A DNA stretch of 64,000 bases, from NCBI GenBank assembly GCA_021464245.1, contig JADCRB010000046.1, forward strand, positions 3,049,214 to 3,113,213, read 5' to 3'. The stretch comes from Carallia brachiata. Lineage: Eukaryota; Streptophyta; Magnoliopsida; Malpighiales; Rhizophoraceae. The number at the start of each line of letters is the position of its first letter. Positions within the stretch are counted from its first letter, which is position 1. The position numbers were made by a program, and so were the translations under genes. Below, one piece after another: positions 11,619 through 23,278 of the stretch. The notes beneath the pieces were generated by a model that saw nothing but the letters and a program-made list of their open reading frames with translations, did not search any database and was not told the DNA's origin.

Positions 11619-14079
11619 GTTTATGAAGAGATGTAAAAATTTATTTGTGATGGTCATTACTCATAAGTCGGGAAAGAGAATGAAGAAATATTTATATAAT
11701 TTATGTAATCAATTAGCAGGTTTTGTAAAGGTTATATTTACGTGGACGCGGAAAAGAAGGCGTAGAACAGACGGAAAATTTTTTTTGTGCAACCAGCTGA
11801 CTTATTTGTGCAACGAAATGCTGAATTATTGCAACGAAATTTGAAAGTATTTTTTTATCCATTTTATCGTTGTCAAAATTAAGCATTTGGTTATACAAAA
11901 AAATTTTCTCGTCTACTTGCGTCTTTTTTTCTGCGTCCACGTAACATGGCTCTTTTGTAAATTGTGTGAATAATAATGTTTCATCATTATCCTTGATTCC
12001 TCACGCTTGCTAAGCAAATGAGGTTTGCTCTTCGGCTATCCACAGACAGAGAGTCTGGCCTATCTTATGGTGCAAGGAGAGCAATCACTAATGAAATGTA
12101 CCTGATTCCTTTCTTTTGTTTTTTTAATTCCTTCTTAAGGTTAAACTTGTTGCCCTACTTCTTTCGTTACTTTCATAACTTCATTTCTCAGTAGAAGATG
12201 AAGCCAGCAAACGAAATAAAGCTCCCGCTTTCTGTTAATCTGATGGAAAGAGTAGAATCGGAATTGAAAATTTTGATTTTTAAAATCTTGTTTTTTGGAG
12301 TTGTAATGTCTAGGAAGAAAATGGCTCCAAGTGAGACTTAAATTGTATGATAAAAATTAAGTTTTCTTTCGTTTTTTTTTTTTATTATATGTGCATATAT
12401 TCCAAGAAAACTTCTCTTTTTTTTTGGGTCAAAATAACAAAAAAGTATGAACATTACCTTAAAGTCCCTTTATAGAGAATTTCTTATTCTGCTCTTTGGT
12501 ATGATAAATAGAAGACTTTTTTTTCCCCAATAACCAGAAGGAATAATCAGCATCTCCCATATTTTAAACTTTTACTGAAAAACATATTGCGGGCAAAAAT
12601 TAAAAGTGTGAAAATTTATCTCTTGTTTTATCATCTGTGGCTTTTATTGATTGGGAGATTGGGTCCATAGATTTCCACATCTGTAGTCTATATTTATGAC
12701 AAAAAGATTTCCCCATATCTGCTTGTTCAACAGCTAATTACTTTCATCATCTTTTTTAACTGTTATTGTTTTTGAATTATTATACATATTATGCGTGAAT
12801 AGGTCAAGATTTCCGTACCTGCCCTCCCAACGGCTAACTTGTATTAATTTTTCAACTTTATATCTTGTCTATATTTTTAAGGGTAAAGGGATCCAACTCT
12901 TAGATCGATTGAACATAATAGGATAAAAAGATTTAAGAATTTAAGTTCTGGGATCCATTAGATAAAATAGGATAGAAAGATTTAACCCTCAATAAAATAA
13001 AGTAAGTTTGTAGTTCTCAAAATATCAATACTTTATTTTAAAAATTAAAATAATCGAGTAATGTTCTATAATTCTGTCAAAAAAAATTATCACGGTATGG
13101 ACAGAAAAATTACGAAGTGTTAGAAAAGCAAACTCACTTGTAATGCCATGCCCAGTATACTTGTAGACCCGTCATTGAATTAGGCTGGTCTCGAACCCAC
13201 TCCCTTCACACGTGGGATTATAACCACTCGGACCACTCGAGTTGTGGTCCAGCACATCAATACTGATGACAAGTAAAAGCTAGGCGGCCCAACCAGGACA
13301 TATCGGGGCCATCCCAGTTCCCAAGAGAGTCTGAGCTCATTTGGGCCAATTGGCCTTTTTTTTTTTTTTTGACAGAATTGGCCGATTTCTCGTTCTGATG
13401 AGTTGGCCCAAACCGTGTCATACAAGAATCCCCCAATTATTTTATTTTGGATGAAATGTTTTGTTAATCTATTTTTCTATGGTTTTGATTTCAACATTAA
13501 GTCTCTCTTTTGATTTCTCTTGTTTGTCTAAATTTTATCATATGTACCCTAGGGAACTCCTCTTGTGATTTCTAATTGTTGCGATTTGCTCTTATTAAAA
13601 TTTTATCAAATTTTTTAATAAAAATTAGTAAAAACTATTGTGTTATAATTGTTTAACTTTATTTTCACGCAAATTATAAAAATATATTATGTATCATTTA
13701 AATTAAATTTTAATATATATTCAAACTATATTCTATACGATATCGTTCGTAATTCTTGTCATTTTAATGCCTTGCCTATGTCAGCCAACTTGAGTATATG
13801 ATTGAACTGCATTTTATATAATCTGTGAAAATATAATTAAGTGCCTTACAATTATAAAATGACGTAGCTAACCCCTATTAATACATCTAACGAAATTTCA
13901 ATTAGAGAATAAACTGTCAAAATTTTTTATAAAAAAAAAATGCCAACGATAAATCGCCAAAATTAAAAACGGAGAAATATTGTCCAAAAATCCAAAAATA
14001 ACAGGGGGATAAAAAAGGGCTAGACATGCAAACGGTAAATGCATTTATTTAAGCCCTTTATTTTCCCAAACATTCACAG
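11619..14079. other. Intergenic region between MYB and eIF3j
   Basis: The first few hundred bases are probably the MYB 3' UTR. The rest is AT-rich with T runs and a possible tRNA-derived SINE around 13141-13260. No other gene was seen. Confidence 0.45.
13141..13260 (-). mobile_element. Possible tRNA-derived SINE fragment
   Basis: On the minus strand TGGTCCGAGTGG resembles a pol III A box and, about 35 bp later, GGGTTCGAGACC resembles a B box, the spacing and motifs of a tRNA-Ser/Leu-like head. No clean target duplication or tail was found, so the boundaries are approximate and the call is tentative. Confidence 0.4.
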
Positions 14080-14483
14080 TTGAATAAGAAGAAGAAGAAG
14101 AAGAAGAGAAGAAGAGGCACATTTTATAGAGAGAGAAATAGAGTGAATTTTTCTTCGACAGGACGGAGTCCAGGTAAAGAATTGGCAAGACCCCAGAAAA
14201 AAACTAAATCTCTCTTTTTTTTTTTTTTTTGGTTCTTTGTCTTTCTTTTAGCCGAAACACACATAAAATCCCAGAAAAATTAATGCTTCAATTTCTTTCT
14301 TCAATCACTTATTTGAATTTTAATTATTACCGACAGATAATTATCTGCCTTTTTGCGGGAAAATCTCGTTGGTGATTTTTTTTTTTTGTTTTTTTGGTGG
14401 GATAATAGCAAGACTACGAGAACACGTTTTGTGAGGCACCGGACGCGGAAAATCTTGATTTTTAAGTGTTGAAGCAGTCGAAG

Positions 14484-17400
14484 ATGGAGGACTGGGGTAA
14501 CGAAATATCTCTGGTTGGCTTTCGTGGTCACCTTTTGCTTCCCTTTTTTTGTACTTTGCTTGCTATTTTCATTGTAGAGTAGTAATGTATTGCAAGTGCA
14601 CAAGATTGCTCATTGACAACACTATAATGGCTAGGGTCTGTGGGCGGCTGTAATTGTTTATTCTTGGATAGAGCATATAGAGCTAGGTTCTGGGTCTGAT
14701 TGTTCTTGTCCAAATGATTGAGATTTCGGACTGCATCGGTCGTCTTGGCTGATTTAATATTCTTTGTCTTTTTGATTTGGTTTCGGGCTTTTACGGATTT
14801 TGTTGCTTAACATCATTGCTGGGTTGGCTCGCATATTCTGGCGTCACTTTATGACTAAGACAAGTTTTAGAATATAAAAGGCTCCTAGAAATGTAAGAAT
14901 TGATGAACAAGGACTTTTGTGTGCATTTCCTAGGACATCCATGGCTTCCTTTTATTTGTCTTTCTTCTTTGTGGAAGAGTCGCCGGTGGAAGCTAACTTT
15001 TTTTTTTCACCCCCATGTAGTCGTCTTGTTTTAGAAATTTTTTCTGAGGGCAGTTCTACTGGCTGTTTCTAATTGAAATATTCTAGTTAGGACTTAGGAT
15101 TTTACTATGACATGATGGACTACAAATTGCCTCCTTTCTGCATTCAAGAAAGGCACATTTTTTGTTGCCGTGAATGCAAAATTTAGGGTATTTAACAGAA
15201 TTATGTTCAAATTAGCACTTTATGAGAAGTTGTGTCTTTGATATACTAATTGGAGATGGTATAATTGTTTTTTGCTTCCTTGATAAGAAAGTTAGAAATT
15301 TATCTCAAATTTGCTGCGTAAGTTGTAGCTTTTAATTGCAATAATACACCTTCTTGTACATTTTCTCGTCTGGATCGGATAGACTGTATTCTATTGCATG
15401 TTAACTCGAAAAGGCATAAATAATTCTCAAGTTAAAGCTGAAAAGAAAGCTTACCCTAGAGGCATTACGGAAGAATCTGATATTAGGTTTGTTCTTCATA
15501 TAGATTCGGATAATCTTAAAATTTGTATTCGTGCGTTCTGTCATTTTTTTTTTTATTCAATCGAAACATGTCTAATTGTTTCAGAGGAACATGAGATTCC
15601 ATCTCTGCTTTCGAAAGAGCAGCCCAAGAGTAAATGGGATGATGAAGATGCGGAGGATAGTGATGTGAAGGAATCCTGGGAAGATGAAGATCAACCAGAT
15701 CCGGTATGTTATTATTGTTTTAAAGATCAAGCATTTAATACATATCATCTGCATTACCCTATCCTAGATTCCGCAGCATTATCACCAACAAATAAGGGAA
15801 AGAGGATTGGACGTTGTGCAATTTGATGTGTCCTTAGAGAGAGATATTCTTTAGGAGTTAGAGGGAATGCAAATATGAATCTTTATGTGAGAGTTTTATC
15901 AACTTTTGGCAACGTCACCATTTAGATATCTGTAAGGTCTGGAACCCAAAGGTATTCTCTCAATAATCATCCCAACAAATGCTCACATGTGCAAATCTGA
16001 AATATTCTTATAGAGGATTCGTAGATAATATTCAGACAAGATTCTTTAGAGGCAGAAATAAATCCAGTAAGAGCCGAGTACAAAAAGGGGACAATTGCTG
16101 AATGTATCTCTTGGCTTCCTGCTTTAGAGATGGATTTTTAAGGGATGTGGCTAATTGTTAAGTATGTAAAAGTAATTGTTTCAAGCCCTTGATTATAATA
16201 TTTTGATAATAAACCCCTGGCATTGTATATTCTATGCATATCATATTTGTAGTTCTTGGTGAATTTACATATCTTTATGCAATCATTTTAGGAACCTGTG
16301 ACTAAACCTCCTCCTGATAAGGTCACTAAGAAACCTGCGACCAAATTGACTGTAAAAAAGGGTAAATCTGTTGAAGCAACAAAGGAAGAGCCACTAGATC
16401 CTGTGGCCGAGAAACTTCGGCAACAAAGGTAACAATACCTCTGTCCATTTGCTAATGTTTGGATAGCTTGCTATTCTAGTTTAATACATTTTTGTTTTGT
16501 GAGGGTAGATCAATGGTGGATAGATAATGCAACTCTTTTTTAACCGTTTCATGATCTAATTGCCATATAGGTAATGACAAAATATTAGAACTTTAGTCTT
16601 AGATAGATTTGGTAAAACAGGTTGTTTACCTGCGCATTTTTTTTTTCATTGAACAAAACAATGTCTAAATTCTTAGATTATTTAAGGGGCCAATGCTACT
16701 AACTTAAAAATCGAGAGTAAATTGTTTATGTCGCTTTATCAATATTGTATCTACTAAGCATTACACAGTCGGTTAGAAATCGATATGAGATAATGAAAGC
16801 ATATCATGTTTTAGTATCGGGGAATACCAATTGATGTAGATCAAAGAATCTTCTGTCGCACTTCAATGTGAAATATCTTGTATTGATCTGAAAGGTTACA
16901 TACCTCTGGTAAATTATTTTTCACATTTAATGAAAAATTGAGAAACAAGGGGAGAGAGAAGAGGAGATAAGATGAGTTCTCTGTGGAGGTTTTTAAGTGA
17001 TCAATGGTTGACCTGCATTTTTAGTGTGTGCAGTATCTTGATTTCAAGTGCAAATTGTTATTGACATTTCGATTGATGTTCTGATTAGTGGGATTTTGTC
17101 TGGTACCACGATTTTTTCTCGCTGTTTTGGAAATGAACGCTAATTTTCGGAGAGTACCATGACATTCATTTATAGCTTTCTTTTTTGTTTCATTTCTGTG
17201 ACATTTTTTGTTTGAATGTTAGCAATGCTTTCTTACTGAGCTTTTTACTTTATTGTAGGCTAGTGGAAGAAGCTGACTATAGATCCACCACAGAACTGTT
17301 TTCTAAGAGAGGTGATGAGAAGACCATAGATAATTTCATTCCAAAATCTGAAAGTGACTTCCTGGAATATGCAGAACTTGTTTCTCATAAGCTCTGTCCA

Positions 17401-18706
17401 TATGAGGTGCATCCATTATTTTCAGATTCTCAATTCTAATTAAAGATTGACACAATTTATCACTGCTGAAATGAAGTAATTTCAAATGCAGAAAAGTTTC
17501 CATTACATTGCTTTACTAAAGGCAGTTATGAGATTGTCAATGACTTCTATAAAAGCAGCAGATGCAAAAGATGTTGCGTCTTCTGTTACAGCAATTGCAA
17601 ATGAAAAGCTAAAAGCAGAGAAAGAAGCTGCTGTTGGTAGAAAGAAGACAGGTGCGTGGGTTTGACTTTGCCCTTTCTTTGAAACAAAACTTTCTTCTCA
17701 TATATTTTGTCAGGATGAACATTTACATAATTCCTACATTTGCCTTGGGAAAATCATGCTGTGCTTTCAAACTTACAACAGTAGATTAAATGGAGAATGT
17801 GGCTGTTGTAACTAATGCATGGGAATTTTCATTGATACAACTCTTTGTGATTGATTTTAACAGCTTTTCACATAAATATGTTATAGTTGGCAGTTCTTTG
17901 GGATTGTTTTAAATGCTTACTTATTGTACAGTACTTAGAAAGTGAATTTAGAAGGGAGAATCAGTATGGGCAAGAATGATAACAGACTGAAGATTCTTCT
18001 TGCCTTACGTGTCTAATCAACACTATGCTATTGTTTTTTTCTTTTTTTTTTTGGTTACGAGGGAGGGAAAACATAGTCACTAGGACTTGAACATGAAATA
18101 AGAGTTTCCAACAAGGATGTCCCAATCAGTTGTGTTCGAAGCAAGGACATCAACGTTATGCTACCAGTAATTCTTAATTGAAGAATTCTACTTCACCTTT
18201 CAAATGCATTTTGTTTCTTGATGTTTAAACCCGTGATCTGGCATTGTAATACCAAATGTAGACAAAATGGCCCAAAGCAGCAAATAGTAGGACACTAGGG
18301 CCATGGACAGAATGGGATTACAGTGGGATGAAGAACTTGGGATTTTAGAGTTTAGAAAATACAGCGGCTTCTTGCAAGTCTCATGAGTGCAAAAACTATG
18401 GTTGCAGCAGTTATAGAATCCTATTCCTTGATTACAAATAAAACCCTCATCGAAATGGTTAAGAACATGGTAAGTCTTTGCATGTTGCTAATTGATTCAA
18501 ACCTGTAAGTAGTCAATGGAACCTGAAGACTTACTGATTATCTATTTGACTACAGTGAATCATTAGCTCAGGAATTTTAAACTAATTTTTTTTTTTTCGA
18601 CTCCTCTCTTGCAGGAGGGAAGAAAAAACAGCTCCACATCGATAAGCCAGATGATGATTTGGTTAATGATCCGTATGGTGCTCTGGATGACGATGACTTT
18701 ATGTGA
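14484..18706 (+). CDS. EIF3J: Eukaryotic translation initiation factor 3 subunit J
   Basis: Six exons, 14484-14496, 15585-15703, 16292-16428, 17259-17406, 17492-17651 and 18615-18706, splice in frame at GT-AG sites to 222 codons. The first coding exon is only 13 nt and gives MEDWE. The protein has an acidic N terminus (SKWDDEDAEDSDVKESWEDE), a Lys/Pro linker, then EEPLDPVAEKLRQQRLVEEA, FIPKSESDFLEYAELVSHKL and a basic region ending in DDDDFM, all typical of plant eIF3j, which is usually about 225 residues. eIF3j binds the 40S subunit near the decoding centre and promotes mRNA recruitment and ribosome recycling. A purine-rich (AAG)n leader precedes the start at about 14080-14110. Part of intron 5, the last exon and the 3' UTR are duplicated at about 30086-31232. 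The gene appears intact. Confidence 0.93.
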
Positions 18707-19848
18707 TCCGTGTGGGGGAGAGGCTCTGTCGTTTTAGGCTTGGTTTGTCTAAAGAGTCACATTTACACCATCATGATTGAAATTGAGGTTGTAAACAGAA
18801 ACCGAGAGAAAAAGTGTGCATTTTGTGGTTTAATCTTGGAAACTCAAGAGGGAATTTGATATTCATTTTTACGGTGCTCAGGGCTGAATAAAGGGGAATT
18901 TGGAGGAGGGTCATTAAATGAGACACCCTAATCAAGAATTGCAACACTTTCAAAGGATGCTGCCCCTCTGAGAGTGAAAAAAAAAAAAAAAAAGAAAGGA
19001 TAATATGGCCCAACAGATCAAGAACCGACGGTAAACTGATTGAGCACCTGATGATACAACGGTAAACTTTTACATTGTGTTCGAGAGAGAGGGAACAAAG
19101 AGAGGAAGAGGAAAGTAAAAGGAAAAAAAAAAAAGGATAAATATCTATGTTTGTAAAATGTTTTGGGGAGGGAGAAAAATGAGGAAGAGGAAACTTAACT
19201 TTTTTTTCGGTTTACTAAAATTATTCCTCTCAAATTGAGAAGATTAAAGTAAAAAGTTATTGATTCTTTTATATTTTTATTAAAATGTTATATTATTGTT
19301 ACTATATATTAATAATTACAAGTTTACTTAAAATAAAAAAAAACATCTCTATGATTTTTAAATTTTTAATAAATGTTTTAATAAAAAATTATACAAATAT
19401 TATAAATTTATTAAATAAATTCATATGCGTATTTTATATATAATTTATAAATTAAATATTTTTTAAATAATATATAACATTTTTTTTCTTTATAAAGTAA
19501 AATTAAAATTTTTATACATATCATTTTCTTCTTTCTCACTTTTCACTTTTTTTTTAAATAAGAAATTTTTAATTTTTCTTCTTTCTATCACATTTTCTCA
19601 AACATGAGAAATAAAAAAAAAATAATTTCTCCTTCAATAATCTTCTTCCTCACTTTTGTCTCTCTATTTTTCTCTCATTTTAAAATTTTATCTAAATACA
19701 ATATTAGGATCGATCTCTGCCATGGACAAAGGTGGACACAACCTAAGGCAAACTCCGACTTAATAATTGATGACATAAGAGTAAGAGGAAGACCGGAATA
19801 TCTTAAAGGGCTATTGTTGAATGTCAAATCCCGTCTGACCCTTTTGAG
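18707..19848. other. eIF3j 3' UTR and AT-rich spacer
   Basis: The first ~300 bp match the duplicated copy at 30900-31232 and are probably the eIF3j 3' UTR. Beyond about 19040 the sequence is AT-rich with purine blocks and no recognised gene. Confidence 0.5.
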
Positions 19849-20473
19849 TATAGGTGTCAAAACGGGTCATCGGTTTGGGTTCGGGTTGAGTCAATTCGGG
19901 TTCGGGTCACTTTGGGTCGGGTTACTTACGGGTCAAGTTATCTTCGTGTCATTTTGGGTTGGGTCACTTCGGATTCGGGTCGGATTCGAGTCAACCCACG
20001 GGTTGGCCACGTCATCAAAAATGATGACGTGACATTTTTTATTAAAAATTTTAAAAATTTAAAAATTTCAAAAATTTTACTAAAAATTCTTAAAAATCAA
20101 AGAAAAATCATATGATTGAAAAATAATTGAAATTTTTTCTTTTAAAATATTTTAAAAAATTAAAATAAAATTTAAAACCGTATAAAAAATCTCAAAATAT
20201 TCTAAAAAAATTTATAATTAAGATTTATATTGAAAATAATATAATGTATACTTTTTATAATATAAAATATGTTAAATTTTTTTATTTTATTTTTTTGTTC
20301 CCTTAAGAAAAAAAAAATTCGGGTCAAACGGGTCGGGTTATGGTCGGGTCGGGTTTGACCCAAAGATTTTCGAGTCATTTCGGGTTATACCATCCTTCGG
20401 GTCGGGTTCGGGTCGTATTTTTTAGGTCGGTTCGGGTCAACCCATCGAGTTGGGTCAGATTTTGACACCTCTA
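19849..20473. mobile_element. hAT-type non-autonomous element A
   Basis: The left end TATAGGTGTCAAAA and the reverse complement of the right end, TAGAGGTGTCAAAA, form 14-bp terminal inverted repeats with 2 mismatches. A perfect 8-bp duplication CTTTTGAG flanks the element at 19841-19848 and 20474-20481. An 8-bp target duplication with this TIR is characteristic of hAT elements. The subterminal DNA is packed with CGGGTTCGGGTC-like repeats on both sides of an AT-rich core. There is no transposase, so mobilisation would need an autonomous relative. Confidence 0.88.
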
Positions 20474-20481
20474 CTTTTGAG

Positions 20482-21059
20482 GTTGGAGTTGCATGCAGTT
20501 AACAACTACAATAAAGTAAAATTTTCCGCATTTACAATAATAATTAGTCTATATTTCTTATTACTCATGTTATTTCATAAAGAAGTTATCATATGCCATT
20601 GAAGTTAAGTCAGCCTCTTTTTAATTTTGCGTTCATAATAACATCATGCTTACTTTTGGCACTCCTAACAAACAAATCTTTGTTTTTTTTTAGTCACCTA
20701 ACAACAAATCTTAATTAAACTCATATTTGGCCATCGGATACAATAAACTCTTCATGTGAATTCAACATACTTTTATCTAACCAATACTCAAGCTTTCAAT
20801 GTAGGTCAAAGCATTTAAGCATATAGTTGTTCGGGTGGTCAAATGCTATTAATGAAATGGTCCAACTACATAGGCACCGAAGAAAATAAATTATGGAACC
20901 AATATATTACAATCAATTACTTTTTTTTTGCAATCAGATATTTTTTTCGGCAATAAACAACATAGGAAAAATTATTTTCATTGTTTGTTAAAAAAAAAAG
21001 TTGATTATAATATATCAGTTTTACATCGTATTTTTTCTGTGACTCTGTATATTTTTCAT
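20482..21059. other. AT-rich spacer with similarity to 35.7-35.9 kb
   Basis: Parts near 20780-20880 resemble 35765-35840 (shared words such as CTTTCAATG and the TTAATGAA/TCAATGAA context), suggesting this area and the 35.7-37.6 kb area are old duplicates. No gene was recognised. Confidence 0.35.
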
Positions 21060-21420
21060 CATCAAGTACACATATATTTACCAATTAATCAATTTCTAAA
21101 TGTTGGAATAGATCCTAAAGAGATTCCACTTCTTTATGAATTTATCTTGAATCAATATCTTTTAGCTCAACTTTGTCCCAATTTTGCCGAGGGAGCAATC
21201 CCACTTTTCACCTTGAATTAGTCAAAATATTTGGAATTTCTTTCCATTCGTGGAGGATTAGATCCGGTAACTGGGGGTCTATGGTTGACCGATATTGCTC
21301 ACCATCATTTAACTACTGTATTTATTGGTAAAAAAAAAATTTTAACTACTGTATTTGTTTTTTTCGTTATTGATTATATGTATAGAACTAACTTTAAGAT
21401 TGGACATAGTATAAAAAATC
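21060..21420 (+). pseudogene. psaA: Nuclear fragment of plastid photosystem I genes (psaA, switching to psaB-like)
   Basis: Translation in frame gives [49 protein letters not shown], then a stop in place of the Trp codon, then SKY and [20 protein letters not shown]. This is the plastid PsaA membrane core with substitutions. Downstream, after a short duplicated and scrambled patch, MYRTNF.IGHSIK.L matches PsaB better than PsaA. The fragment has stops and substitutions and cannot encode a working protein. It is best read as old plastid DNA in the nucleus, decayed and possibly recombined between the two paralogous genes. Confidence 0.8.
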
Positions 21421-21562
21421 TTTCCCCACAAAAAAATAACATTAGATTCGGAAAGAGAGGATTGGGCTTTGCCCAAATAGTTGGCAGCTACAGTTGCCAA
21501 CCTAGGACCTCGTATTTTTCTCTCCTACTGTTGCCATACAGTTACTGTGGACCAAAAAAATA

Positions 21563-22105
21563 AGACGAAGAAGACCCAATGGCTTTTATACGAAATGGGG
21601 CAAAAGGACACAAAAAAATATAAACCATTAATTCAACAGCAGTTCGCTAACCAAAGTTTAAATCGTCACAAGAATAAACTGATATGACTATATGATAAAT
21701 AAAACAAGGATGCTAACACAAAAATATATTAAAAAAACAAGTCATACAAAGACATGCAAGGGAAAACACGAGGAAAAAGAAGATCACCGAAAAAGCCTAA
21801 GCTTTTCTTAATTATGCTTCGTAGAAAAGAGGAATGAGCTGCAGCTGAAGAATCGTTACGAGGGTTCGCAAAGAGCAGCCTGCCAGCCTCAATGGGGGTC
21901 TATGTACAGGATTTTGTTGCCTAACTATATACATATTATGAACTTTTCAAAGCATTTAAAAAAATCGAGGACGTGTGATCCTACAGAACCCACGCACCAC
22001 CTCACCTTGTCTCTATCTCCGTTACTTGACTACAATCTTTAACTTTTAACTTTTTTCCTTTGATCACATCCAATGGATCACAAAACGTAACCCATTCCTT
22101 CGTTA
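21563..22105 (-). repeat. Promoter/5'-leader module, copy 1 of 3
   Basis: About 540 bp are clearly similar to 33755-34325 and 37020-37590, including the words ATTCAACAGCAGTT, AGACATGCAAGG and CATTCCTTCGTTAAT. In copy 3 the module lies upstream of the small His-rich minus-strand gene and carries a TATA box. Here no such gene lies downstream; the psaA/psaB fragment takes that place. Confidence 0.7.
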
Positions 22106-22179
22106 ATAATGATTCATCACTATCTTTATATATATATATAACTCTATCTATATCGTTATGTCTGTATTTACCATATATA

Positions 22180-22930
22180 TATCTACAGATTCGACGATAT
22201 GGATACAGTGAACACAGACATAGGGATACATCAATTTTAAAAAATTAAGACATAAATATAATATGGATACGGCTACACACACATAAATTTAAATAAATAT
22301 TATTATTAAATTATGTATTATTGTTTAATAATTATTATTATTATGTATTATTTACTTAAATAAATATACAAATAACCCTTAATTTATAAGTATAACATTA
22401 ATTTCAAGTTAAATTTAATTTTATTATTAAAATTAAAAATAATAAACCATATGATATACACAAATACATAAGATTATACTATTTGAACATAAAAACAATA
22501 CTCCCCTCTCTCATTTTTTATAATTTTGATTATTTTTTAACACGTATTTAATTTATTTTGATTTTTTTTAATTGTTTTTGATGGAGATTTTTAAGCGTGC
22601 TGGACACAAACACGCCACCGTGCTTCCGTGGTGATAATATAAAAGGAGTATATTTTTCTGCTTCTCAGCCAAGGGATCGTGAAATAATTTCCGTGTAAAA
22701 CAAAAATATAACTCATAGATTTCGTTGTCTTTTTCCGATGGCTGGCGTCTCCGGCAAATCGAGAGTCAGAGTTATGCAAATGGTTACGGGGCCTCATGGT
22801 GGCACCGCGGTAGGTGCTGGATCAAGTGGTTGGGGCCCATGGGGCTTACTGCGTCTCGTGGCGGAGAGCCACAAAGGGAGATCAACAAGGGTAATTATCC
22901 ATAAATCTATATCAGTTAAAAACTAATAAC
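22180..22930 (+). repeat. Dispersed repeat module with a small conserved frame, copy a
   Basis: About 750 bp match 26780-27745 closely: an AT-rich block, then GCTTCTCAGCCAAGGGATCG, then a GC-richer part. The GC-richer part opens a 62-codon frame at 22738 starting MAGVSGKSRVRVMQMVTGPH. The same start and most residues recur in the second copy, where a stop falls after about 40 codons. I do not recognise the peptide. It may be the remains of a first exon moved with its promoter. Confidence 0.6.
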
Positions 22931-23278
22931 AGATTACTAAGTATAAATTACACATACACTTTGCATTGATATCTATATGATAGATATAATATACATACTA
23001 ATCTCGACAGCTAGAAGTGTATACTAAACGATACAGATTACACTAAACAAAACGGATAAGATTCTGCACTCATCAAGCTAATGTCCAGATGTTATGGTCC
23101 GTGGCTAAACGAGACTGAGATATTCTAGTCTAGGCCTTTGTCGATCTGACTTTGGACCTATAATTAGCATGGAGTGCGATTTTGGTTGAATTGGCACACT
23201 ATCAAGCATTAGGAGAAAATTATGCTTCAATTTCTTTGCAAAAATATTCGGCCTTAGATTGAGTCGTATGGCATGTAG

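Noticed and set aside
19849..20473. GGGTTCGGGTC-rich DNA as an interstitial telomere
   Set aside because: The units are not the plant telomere heptamer and the block has TIRs and an 8-bp duplication, so it is a hAT-type element.
21060..21420. psaA-like sequence as a functional nuclear gene
   Set aside because: It has an in-frame stop, many substitutions and covers only a small part of the protein, which is plastid-encoded in plants.
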